From: Acanthosoma haemorrhoidale
Taxonomy: Eukaryota > Arthropoda > Insecta > Hemiptera > Acanthosomatidae
DNA length: 64,000 nucleotides
Direction: 5' to 3'
NCBI GenBank assembly: GCA_930367205.1
Contig: OV884009.1
Location: 90,045,189-90,109,188, forward strand
In this document: positions 11,253 through 20,023 of the stretch, one piece after another
How positions within the stretch are numbered: the stretch's first letter is position 1
How the letters are laid out: every line of letters starts with the position of its first letter
Position numbers and translations under genes: made by a program
Notes under the pieces: model-generated
Told to the model about the DNA's origin: nothing
What the model saw: the letters and a program-made list of their open reading frames with translations, nothing else
Databases searched by the model: none

Positions 11253-13877
11253 CTAAAGCGTTCCAGTCACGACAGCGTCCTGCCATCGATGGGGGAACGG
11301 AGCGGGGGTTATAGTGTTAAACACCGGGTTTGTCAAATATTGTAATGAGTCGAAAAATTTGATATGTCTACGCTGGATGAATTCATCCACCGTAGGCAGC
11401 TCAAATATCTCATGCAGCTCACTGTTTCTTCGCTGCTCGAATGAAGTACCTCTGACCACTTTCATCAGTATACCGTTTTGGAATTGTTGGAGTTTCTTCG
11501 CTGTCGTATACCTCAGATAACGAAATAGTGGTGCACCATACAGCAGAGTAGGCCTGAGTATGCTCTTGTAAATCAGTAGCTTGAGAAACAGTGATAGATT
11601 GGGGGAAGTCAATAAGTGCGTAAGCCGGTAAGACTTCATGCGTGTATGCTTCAACTTCTTCGCAAAATGGTTACTAAAATGGAGGTGTCTGTCCATTTTA
11701 ATTCCCAGATATACTAGGTCGTTGGCTGGTGAATTTTCCTCCGTTCCTACTATGTAACTAGTAAGGGAGCGGGCTTTTTCCCTTTTGAAAAGAGAAAATT
11801 ACACAGTCAGTCTTACCCGCGTTTACAGAGATATTGAGTCTCCCAATCTCTCACTGATCTGGTTACAGGCTGCTTCAGCCTGTCTTAGAGCTACCTTGGC
11901 ACTCATGCTGCTACTGTACACCGCTATGTCATCTGCGAAAGCAGTAACTGTGGTATTTTTGTACCGGGCTCCGACAATCTCAGACGTGTATACGTTGAAT
12001 AGTACAGGGGATAAGACGGCGCTTTGGGGTACTCCACAGGTCAGTGGCACAGCTTCGGAGAAGCTATCACCCACCCGCACCCGCAGCGATCTGTTTTTCA
12101 GGAAGCTAGCCAGAATTGAATATAGTTGTTCCGGGCATTCCCGGTCGCAGAGCATTTGACACAGTGTCCCGTGAGACACCGAGTCGAATGCTTGGGTGCA
12201 ATCAATGGAAATCATAGCCGTGGCTATGTTTCTATTCATGTTATGGCTAACTTCTGACTGCACCTTCAGAAGGGGGTGCTCTGCGCTCATACTGGAATGG
12301 AATCCAGTCTGCTCTGGCGGAATGATATCATTTTCCGAGCAGTAATCTTTGAGATAATTCAAAAGAATTTTCTCAAAGATTTTCCCCATCTGTAGTAGCA
12401 GACTGATCGGGCGGTAGTCGGCTGGGTGATCTCCACTTTTGGCTGGCTTTAGTAATGGAAACAAGATGGCTTGTTTCCATGTGTCAGGAAAGTACCGCAA
12501 TCTTATACAAGAGTTGTATAAGTTTGCTAGTTGTACTATCCCTCTCCTCGGCATTTGTTTGAGCAGCACTGTTTGTATCCCGTCGTGCCCTGGTGCTCGG
12601 TTTCCCTGACACCGGCGAAGAATCGCCTTGAGCTGCTTCGGTGATACAAACATGTGGTTCTGTTCAGCATCTACCGGAGGAGGCATGTGGTAGTATCCCG
12701 TCCTAGCCGTAATATCCCTAGCGTAATGTTCGGCCAGTTTTGTTGCCTGTTGCTCAGCAGTCAGAACATTGTCGCCTTCGTGAAGACGGACAGTGGCTGT
12801 CTTGCCTTTTGTAGTCTTCAACAGCTTCCAAACCTTTCTGTGATCTCCGTGAGTGCTACGAAGTCTCTCATGCCACTGCGCTGTTTTCCAGAGTTTCATT
12901 AAGCCCCGGATTTGCGTTGTGAGAGAATTCACAATGACCTTGGCTTGCTGATCTCTCGTCCTGTACCATCTATTCTTCCAATTATTGCGCAAGGCTATAA
13001 TTTTAAGAATGTGGTCTGGAGGTGGTCGCAGAGACGGTGGCATGGGAGTGTACTTCGGGATCGCAGTGTTTGCTGCGTCTATGATCACATCAGTTATGAA
13101 AGCTAGTTGAAGATCTACTTCTTCTTTCGTGCGGAGAATGGGTACCGTATGCAGGTTATGGTAAATCTGCGACCGATACAGATCCCAGTCAGCACGACGA
13201 TAGTCGTATCTCGTGGGGCGAGGGGCCACCACTTTACCATCCACCGCATACAGTACTGGCCTGTGGTCAGAGGTAATAAAGTCAAGGGCGGTGCAACTAG
13301 TGATACGGTGGGGTTGTTTTGTCAGTAGTAAGTCGATCGTCGAGGTAGCTTGTGGGTTACCTCTATGTCGAAAAGTAAAAGTCTGGGGGTGAACGACCGT
13401 GAATGGCGTTCTCAACAGGAGTCTCCCAGCCTTGTTTGTTACGGTGTTGTACCACATGGTATGTTTTGCGTTGAGATCTCCCACCACCCAGTGGTTAGAT
13501 CTCTGCGCGCATGCGTGTAGCAAGGCTGAGTACTGCTGTAGAGACGCGTACGGTCTTCTGTACAGGGCGGTAAGGTAAATGGGTCTCCCCAAATTTACCT
13601 TAACTGTCAAGTGGTGAAGCTTGGGATCAGTTGTAGTCAGTGGTGAAGCCACTGTCTTCAAATTGATGCCAAGGCGTATAGCAATTAAAACGCCTCCGTA
13701 ACCGTTAACTCTTTCAATGGCAGTTGAATAACCTTTAATGTGAAACGATTGTGTAGATACCCTAGTGTCTGTCAAAACTACAATATCTGGTCGGTAGAGA
13801 GCTAGCAGCACTTCTACCTCATCTATTTTGGTCAGGAGACCATCAACGTTAAAATTTAACACTTGGTAATCTACCAT
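11253..13877 (-). pseudogene. LINE ORF2: endonuclease-reverse transcriptase with two frameshifts
   Basis: From the ATG at 13,877 the frame is open for 684 codons. The APE-type endonuclease shows NFNVDG (8-13), TDTRV (36-40; the usual Glu is Asp), GDLNAKH (133-139), STIDLLLT (179-186) and SDHRP (203-207). The RT has GHDGIQ, a DYRPISLL block, a GVPQSAVLSPVLF block and the catalytic AFADDIAVYSS near its end. A lost base near 11,838-11,844 throws the frame into a stop at 11,823. The next frame continues SVNAGKTDCVIFSFQKGK, and a second lost base in an A run at 11,775-11,779 shifts to the last segment (LVYLGIKMDRHLHF through FFDSLQYLTNP to the stop at 11,253). The copy at 1010 confirms the expected joins. 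The ORF2 start overlaps the ORF1 stop by seven bases (ATGGTAG), as in other Jockey elements. Confidence 0.88.
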
Positions 13878-15142
13878 TGTTGATGTTTACCAGATATCAT
13901 AGCCATGAGCATTTGGCTACATAAGTCTACTAGGGCAGGTACCCATTTCGGTGCGCATTCAAGGTCTTTACGCTGGTCGTTTGTAAGAAACTTTAGCCTA
14001 GGATCTAGGTACTCACAATTGTTATTTTCCGGAGTGTCCTGCGAAGTTTTGGGGGCAGTTCTCGTCGTGGAGGGGGCAGCTCTCGACGTGGAGGGGGCTG
14101 CTCTCGTCTTTGAAGGATGAGCCGTTTCTTCATCTCTGGCTTGAAAGAGATTGAAGAGCGGGTTCTGCCAGGCTGGTACAGATGGTGGTGGAGCAGGTCT
14201 CGTTAGTGGCACGTCTAGGCGGCTCCTCTTCTGCTGGGGCTGCACTCTGTCGGGGGCCGGTCTCACTCTGGCTAGTAGCTTCTTCCTTTCCTCACAGCCT
14301 CTGTACGAGGCGGGATGTGCCTCGCTGCAGTTGGAACACTTTAGCGGTGCCGTCTCGTTCCTGGGGCACTGCGCCACCTCGTGGGGTCCTGCACATCTCA
14401 CACATTTGGTTTTTCTGCCGCAATGGTTTTTTGTGTGGCCGAATGCTTGGCATCGGTGATACTGCGGTAGCCCTCTCTCTTCTTTAAATGTCACTACACG
14501 AATGATTACGTGGTTTATAGCACGTAGCTTTTTAATGGCATTTAGGGTGACGCTCGCGTTTGTTGTTACAATGATTGGTGCAATATCCGTTTTTCTGCCT
14601 GTTGGGTCGCTTTTCCGAAGTCGTCTCACATCGACGACTCCTGGCACTGTTTCAATTATTATGTTTTTTATCTCTTCGATGTCTTCCTCGACATCTAAGC
14701 CAAGAATGAGATATCTTTTACTTCTTTGTTGACCTCTTGGTGCGAAACTATGGAATTCCTTACCCCCTGTCCTGAGTAAAGTTAATATTTTTTCTCTCTC
14801 TTCCTCTATATCCGGATAGATGGTTACTCCATCCTTTGTCTTTTTTAGGGCAAACTTATTAATATTTACTGCTTTGAGCATTTGAGTTATATTTATAGTT
14901 GTCTCTCCTGAGACAATTACCGGTGGCGGCTTCTTTGCTACCGGAGCCTCGGGGTGGGGGGTTTCCGGTGACTCATTTACCAGTACTTGGAATTTATTGC
15001 CGATCTTTGTCGGATTTTTACCTTTTGTCGGTCGCTGGACCTTGACTGTGATTTTTGGGTACTCAAAACCCTCGTCTTCACTGTCCGTGATGACTGTTTG
15101 GGAAGCCATTCGCTTCCTGGAAGCATCTACTTCCATCTCCAT
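13871..15142 (-). CDS. LINE ORF1: gag-like RNA-binding protein
   Basis: An intact 423-codon frame. The N-terminal 70 residues are charged and probably disordered. Residues ~85-225 look like the RNA-recognition-type domain common in Jockey ORF1. Residues 229-283 carry Cys/His knuckles: a first one reading YHRCQAFGHTKNHC (its usual first Cys is replaced), then CVRCAGPHEVAQC, then CSNCSEAHPASYRGC. The C-terminal ~110 residues are Pro/Ser/Thr-rich with a short APSTSRAAPSTTRTAP repeat (about residues 352-367). Family knowledge says such proteins coat the LINE RNA in the cytoplasm and bring it to target DNA. Numerous plus-strand ORFs over this region are antisense shadows. Confidence 0.88.
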   Translation of the reverse strand: MEMEVDASRKRMASQTVITDSEDEGFEYPKITVKVQRPTKGKNPTKIGNKFQVLVNESPETPHPEAPVAKKPPPVIVSGETTINITQMLKAVNINKFALKKTKDGVTIYPDIEEEREKILTLLRTGGKEFHSFAPRGQQRSKRYLILGLDVEEDIEEIKNIIIETVPGVVDVRRLRKSDPTGRKTDIAPIIVTTNASVTLNAIKKLRAINHVIIRVVTFKEERGLPQYHRCQAFGHTKNHCGRKTKCVRCAGPHEVAQCPRNETAPLKCSNCSEAHPASYRGCEERKKLLARVRPAPDRVQPQQKRSRLDVPLTRPAPPPSVPAWQNPLFNLFQARDEETAHPSKTRAAPSTSRAAPSTTRTAPKTSQDTPENNNCEYLDPRLKFLTNDQRKDLECAPKWVPALVDLCSQMLMAMISGKHQQW

Positions 15143-15280
15143 TACTTCCGAAAAAAGTTCAATAACAGCACAATTATTTTAATGGGGTGCCGTCCCCATG
15201 CACAATTATTCACTGACACAGTAATAAAATAAAAATGTACCTTGGCGTCACCTACGACACTATACATTATATACATATAT

Positions 15281-15394
15281 ATTGTTAGGAGAGCTTTATT
15301 ATTTATTTTTATGAAGCAGTAGTGTTTTTTAAAAAAAAAAAAATTTAAAACACTACTGCTTCATAAAAAGAAATAATAAAGCTCTCCTAACAAT
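15281..15394. repeat. Near-perfect hairpin at the LINE 5' junction
   Basis: The left arm (15,281-15,332) starts ATTGTTAGGAGAGC. The right arm (15,343-15,394) ends GCTCTCCTAACAAT. The arms match over about 50 bases with one or two mismatches around an A/T-rich loop. The outer eight bases of the right arm (CTAACAAT) belong to the target-site duplication, so the left arm contains a reversed copy of target DNA. Confidence 0.85.
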
Positions 15395-15399
15395 CTATT

Positions 15400-16130
15400 A
15401 GAAACTTGACATGGTTAACGAGCCATAGCGATCAATCACTGCGAGAAGTAAAAGGGTCCTGGAAAAATCAGCATCATTGAACAATGTGAAAGTATTGAAA
15501 ACATGCAAACCAACAGATATTGTAATTGTCTGATAATCTAATTGTTAAATTATGATAAATATTGGCGATGAAATAGTGTTTGGGCAAGAATACAATGCCA
15601 AAGGTCGGCAGGTCAATATGCTCAGGACAGACTCCTGCTGCCACCTGGTAACGACGCTGTGCAACTAAACATGCAATTCAAGGTGCATCAACCAAGAATT
15701 TATTAAGAAGTCACTATCAGCTACCACCTCTTGACGTCATTAAGTCACAGCTAAACCTATCTGTCATTTTTTCTACTTTGGGTGCCAATTAAAGGGTTTT
15801 GGAACATACCAATGAACTCTTTTGACATCGGAACTCCGTTCGGGCGATATAAGTTCCTAAGATTGCCATTTGAGATCGATAAAGGCCCTGAATTATTTCA
15901 TCTTACCATGAAGGAATGTTTTGGTGACATGCCCGGTGTATGTATTTTTCAAGATTACGTTTTAATGCAGGTAAAAGACGCGATAGTTCTTGATAAGATT
16001 CTTCAAAAAGTTATAGATCATGAATGTAAATTAAATATAAAAGTATGGGACATACCCATAAGAGTATGGGTTATATATAGATCTTTTGTATTGCGAACCA
16101 AAGGTGCAGAATATCCCTGAAATAGACATC
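15400..16130 (+). pseudogene. Ty3/gypsy-type reverse transcriptase region, decayed
   Basis: This continues the element interrupted at 10,724. Reading frames with shifts give YQLPPLDVIKSQLN, FSTLGAN, GFWNIPM, then TPFGRYKFLRLPF, MKECFGDMPGVCIFQDYVL and ILQKVIDHECKLN (15,700-16,040). These are the RT palm motifs of gypsy-like elements. The catalytic 'Y.DD' appears as FQDYV, so the active site is lost. Integrase and LTRs are not recognisable. The region 15,400-15,670 is repeated at 17,985-18,275. Confidence 0.72.
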
Positions 16131-16472
16131 ATATATTAGTGAGACCGAATTAATGTGGGAGGTAATATGTCATGGATTAAGTACTGTAATTTTAAGCCAG
16201 CTGGAAAAGAACTACCATTTGCTAAGCAAACCGGCTGAGGTATTTTACTAGAAGAGGTTCCAACCAGGCAGAGGAAAAAGAATAAAAAAAAAACAGCAAG
16301 AAGATTCACATTTTAAAACTATAATTGAGCAACTGTTTAAAAATTGAAATAATACAATGCTCATATTAAATTCATGTGTTTAAAAAAAAAACCATGATGT
16401 AATATAGATGGCCGCGGTGTTGTGCCCATACAACACAGAATAGAGTAGAAGCGGTATTGTTTAGGGTTCCTC

Positions 16473-16679
16473 CACATTGCGTTTTTTTTATTTTTTATAT
16501 CAAACCTCTTTATTGAAAATTACAATGAACAAAATAAATAAATAAATAATTTATGATTTACATATTTCTCCTCTTTCTGCATTCACAGATGCATTCGAAG
16601 GAGTGCATGAATATAATACATTCTTTTTGCAGTTAAAAGTCCATAAATCACATACACTCAATAGGTGATCACATTGCGT
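16473..16679 (-). mobile_element. Short LINE 3' UTR insertion with clear target-site duplication
   Basis: A 187-base minus-strand fragment (16,483-16,669) matches the Jockey 3' UTR at 10,738-10,987: AACCTCTTTATTGA, TGCATTCACAGATGCATTCG and CACTCAATAGGTGAT. It starts with a T-rich tail. CACATTGCGT flanks it on both sides (16,473-16,482 and 16,670-16,679), the hallmark of target-primed reverse transcription. It is heavily 5' truncated and non-coding. Confidence 0.88.
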
Positions 16680-17700
16680 CGAGTGGCTCAGCCCGTAATG
16701 CACTTCCCCCACTTACACCCCCCAGTTCTTGACTCTAGCTTACAAAACAGGCCGTTGTTCTGCTTGCGATTCTAAAAAAAATAAGACTATTGGAATTTAA
16801 TGTAAATAATAAAAATCCTTGGTCTATAATTCCAATGAGTCTACTTCTTGTAAGTTAGATTGAGAGGTAGCTAACATTAATTTAAGCCTTTTTTTGGTTT
16901 GAGAACGTTTGTTTGTGGTGGCAAATGACGTTTGAATGCTCTTCGTTCCTAAAAAAAAATACAATGAATGAATACTTTAGGGTAAGCAAGTCATTTTAAA
17001 AAGTATTTTACAAACCTGGGTGACGTCTGGTTTTAGTTAAATATTCGGGATAGAATCAAAAAAATTGCTCCTTTTAAATAAAATTCGGACCTGTCAAAAC
17101 AATCTTGTGTGGAGGGTTTGGAGCAAAAATTACTTCGTTTAGATGGCTTAAATTTTTTTCTTTTCAAAGCTAGAACCATTTTTTTTTTTTCCCTCGTCAA
17201 AAGGAAATCTGTCAACAGATCTTGCGTTAAGGAGGATTTAACGTGACGGAACCAGGAAAGGAACCTCTTTCAAGCGTTTGAGAAAATTAAAATAAATTAC
17301 GTTTTGATCGATATTTTTTGTTCTAAAATGATATTTAAAAAATACTATAAAATTCATAATTTAAAACAATATAAGTATTCTCTTTTAAATCCTTTTTTTA
17401 AAAAAGCAACAGAACCAGGAATGCAATGGAGGTACGTGCGAGTGTTGAAAGACAAGGCTGGGGCCATGTGTCTGTTCCTTTGTTTGCCTTATCTGTGCTC
17501 TAGACATACAGTTCCTGCAGAAACGGGAACATTAAGCTAATAAAGAAATGACTGACTATCTGTCGTATGATGTTACGGTTAATTCAGAAACAACGTCATT
17601 CATTAAAAAAGGAATGAATTTATGGTTACAGGGTCCTCGGAAAATCGCAAGATCTGAATTTAGAAGAATATCAAAAGACAAGTCCAGCTACCTCCCTGCC
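16680..17700. other. Stretch without recognisable genes
   Basis: AT-rich sequence with ORFs below 100 codons (for example 17,304-17,540 and 17,548-17,844). None shows motifs. The second frame runs into a tandem repeat and a hairpin, which argues against coding. Nothing else can be supported here. Confidence 0.35.
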
Positions 17701-17702
17701 TT

Positions 17703-17763
17703 ACACACACCACGTGGCGGTCACACACACCATGGGTGTGCTACACACGCCATGTGGCGTGCC
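17703..17763. repeat. Three-copy ~20-bp tandem repeat with CACGTGG-like cores
   Basis: Three consecutive units begin with 'acacac' and contain ccacgtggcg, ccatgggtgtg and ccatgtggcgtg. Each core is close to a dyad (CCACGTGG, CCATGTGG). The copy-to-copy differences are a few bases. Confidence 0.6.
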
Positions 17764-17779
17764 TTTTATGTTCTTTACG

Positions 17780-17872
17780 CTGTCGATTTGTGGAGGGCTG
17801 GATTTGTCCTATACTCATTCCCAGGTCAAGGGTATAATTACTAGACAAATCCAGCCATTCACAAATCAACAG
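17780..17872. repeat. 29-bp inverted repeat (hairpin) with 35-base loop
   Basis: The left arm at 17,780-17,808 (CTGTCGATTTGTG...GGATTTGTC) pairs with 17,844-17,872 (GACAAATCCAGCC...CAACAG) with three mismatches. There are no coding features. It may be the end of a foldback or Helitron-like element, but no family can be named. Confidence 0.7.
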
Positions 17873-17954
17873 AATCAAGAATTGTAACGATTCATAAAAG
17901 GTTCTAATATTGATTAGAATAAAAAGACCTACCCATGTAATGTATTTACACATA

Positions 17955-18275
17955 CAGGGATGAGCTGACCAAGCTAACTCTCAACTAGAAACTTGACATG
18001 GTTAACGAGCCATAGCGATCAATCACTGCGAGAAGTAAAAAGGTCCTGGAAAAATCAGCATCATTGAACAATGTGAAAGTATTGAGAACATGCGAACCAA
18101 CAGATATTGTAATTGTCTGATAAACTAATTGTTCAATTATGATAAATATTGGCGATGAAATAAAGTTTGGGCAAGAATACAATGCCAAGGTCGGCAGGTC
18201 AATATGCTCAGGACAGACTCCTGCTGCCACCTGGTGACAATGATGTGCAACTAAACATGAAATTTAAGGTGCCAT
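17955..18275 (+). repeat. Second copy of the gypsy-derived segment
   Basis: The sequence from 'ggatgagctgaccaagctaac' onward matches 10,708-10,726 joined to 15,400-15,670 at more than 90% by eye (for example CTTGACATGGTTAACGAGCC and GCAGGTCAATATGCTCAGGA). It lacks the LINE insertion, so it shows the pre-insertion arrangement. The clean 81-codon frame on the minus strand (17,985-18,230) is most likely a shadow, because the parent element reads on the plus strand. Confidence 0.75.
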
Positions 18276-18925
18276 TGGTATCATTGATAAATTTAAATTA
18301 TTCCTCGATACATACTAATACATTTAGAGTAAAATATAAAAGTTAAATCGCACAATATGAATGCATAGGCTAAATCACTCAGTTTTGTTAATATAAAAAA
18401 AATTTAAATAATATTTTTCAGAAGATATTTCTAATGATATGGATATTAATGATATCAATGAATTAATATTAATCTGAAATACATCTTTAATTTTATACCC
18501 TACTTAAAACTATAGTTTTTTTTATAGGAACTTATTAAATAATTAATGACACAATGTTTCATGGAGACTGGTGTATTTTTCTAGAATTAAGTGGGACCTC
18601 TATACAAAATTTCATGTCTTTAGCTTCAACAGGAGACCGAGGAAGACAAAAACAGGCAGACAGACATATGGATTTTTGGTTGTAAAAAAGTTAAAAACGA
18701 AATCCTAAAAAGGCAATGGTGGTGCCACTGATCATTCTATCAATTTATATTTATTTATTATTGAATCTACTAAATTAAGGCTAAATTTTAATATGTATGA
18801 GGCATTCTCATAAACAAATGAAACTTATCCTATAAAAAATTAAATAAAGTGAGCTATGATATAAAAAAAAGTGTTAGATCATTTTATTTGAATTCTGTTA
18901 AACATTAACTAATTTATTTGAGTTC
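18276..18925. other. AT-rich stretch without genes
   Basis: No coding signal is seen. At 18,585-18,690 a moderately GC-rich block (TTCATGTCTTTAGCTTC followed by a CAGGCAGACAGACA run) resembles a widespread insect interspersed-repeat tail, but I cannot name the family. Confidence 0.3.
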
Positions 18926-18929
18926 ACAT

Positions 18930-19200
18930 AGTTTTCAGTATTATTGCACATTTGGACAATTATCTCTCAAAATCGTTTCTTCAATTCCTACATTCTCCAT
19001 TTTGTTTATAAGTCATTTTTTATAAACTCAGGTACTTTTGGTTCTTTGTATATGCTCATTCATTTCAGCTCTCACTGTTATTTTGAATACACCAGTTATT
19101 TCATTTCCTTGATGGAGCCACACGATTTCTTTAAGATCTTCCATTCAAAAATGAAGAGCTGGTTTTCAATGGCCTTTGTCATGCTCTAGGTTTTTGCACC
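18930..19200 (-). pseudogene. Non-LTR reverse transcriptase C-terminal fragment, decayed
   Basis: The minus strand reads, with stops, KILKKSCGSIKE, then a short 'YSK.QSEL' piece, then SIYKEPKVPEFIKNDL and KWRM. This follows the C-terminal pattern 'KILRKIFGP..(E/N)..W..R.N.EL..LY.EP.(I/V)...IK..RL.W.GH' of RTE/BovB-like and related LINEs. The catalytic domain is missing. Confidence 0.45.
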
Positions 19201-19762
19201 CGGTGGCCTGATGGGATCAGGGTTGAGAAATGTAATGTTTTAGTGGTTCTTTCTACTATATGACTCTCATTTGCTTGCACATCCTGTTCTATATTATAAT
19301 AATGTTTACAAGTTCTTAAATTGGGTTACTACTTCAAAGTTTAGTATTTTTAAGAACATTCCAAAGTTTGTATTGAACTCCCCATATTAATTCCAGCTGT
19401 TGCCATGTACCTTGATTTTCTACATTTACTTTCGAAAATATCAATATCATTTGAAGCGAAGTTAATAGTTTTTAACATTTAATATTAAACTATTTTTTTA
19501 ATGTTAGAATTCAGGAGTAATAAGTTGCAAGCATTAGATTTATTACACTCTGTATATGTATGTATATAATCCGTATATTGGTGTAAGATAGTATGATATT
19601 AATACCTAATTGACTATGAAATACTTACTATGTTTAGTTTAATGTTAACGTTTATTGAATGAAATATTAATTTAAATTTTCACAGGGCAAGTACATGATC
19701 CCCTGGATCTGTTCCTGAATATTTCTATTATAACATTAACTTACTGTTAAAATCTATTTCAG

Positions 19763-20023
19763 ATGGAGAGAGGTACTGATTACAGACGTGTATGGTTTCC
19801 AGACAGGCTAACTCATGTTACAGAAGACAATAAAACATTTGTGATGCCAATTGATATGCGTTTCAATGAAGGACATATGGTGTCGTTGATATTTTATTCT
19901 GTGTTAATGTTTATTTCTACTGTAGGGAACATAAGTGTTTTAGCAATACTATTAAAAAGAATGAAACATAGTAGGTCAAGAATCAACATGATGCTTGTTC
20001 ATCTTTCTATTGCAGATCTTCTG
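19763..20023 (+). CDS. AKHR: AKHR-like exon 1 (N-terminus, TM1, most of TM2)
   Basis: The ATG directly follows an AG acceptor (tttcag|ATG), so at least one upstream 5' UTR exon is expected but not identified. The 87 codons include an N-glycosylation sequon (NKT) before TM1 and end ADLL followed by GTAATA, phase 0. In-frame read-through past the donor is only intron sequence. Confidence 0.8.

Larger units (their letters stand above)
10998..15386 (-). mobile_element. Nearly complete Jockey-type non-LTR retrotransposon
   Basis: Minus-strand element of about 4.4 kb: 5' leader (15,143-15,280), ORF1 (gag-like), ORF2 (endonuclease and reverse transcriptase), 3' UTR (10,998-11,252) and a 23-base poly(A) tail seen as T at 10,997-11,019. 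Flanking copies of CTAACAATCT mark the target-site duplication. The two-ORF layout, APE-type endonuclease and Cys-rich ORF1 place it in the Jockey group. It inserted into a decayed gypsy-type element. Two single-base losses in ORF2 stop it from making a full protein, but the good conservation of both reading frames says it is much younger than the other LINE fragments here. Confidence 0.9.

Noticed and set aside
11314..15232. Many plus-strand ORFs of 60-124 codons across the LINE
   Set aside because: They are antisense shadows of ORF1 and ORF2, which have clear domain motifs on the minus strand.
17985..18230. Clean 81-codon minus-strand ORF
   Set aside because: It lies in a copy of gypsy pol-side sequence whose coding strand is plus, and shows no motif.
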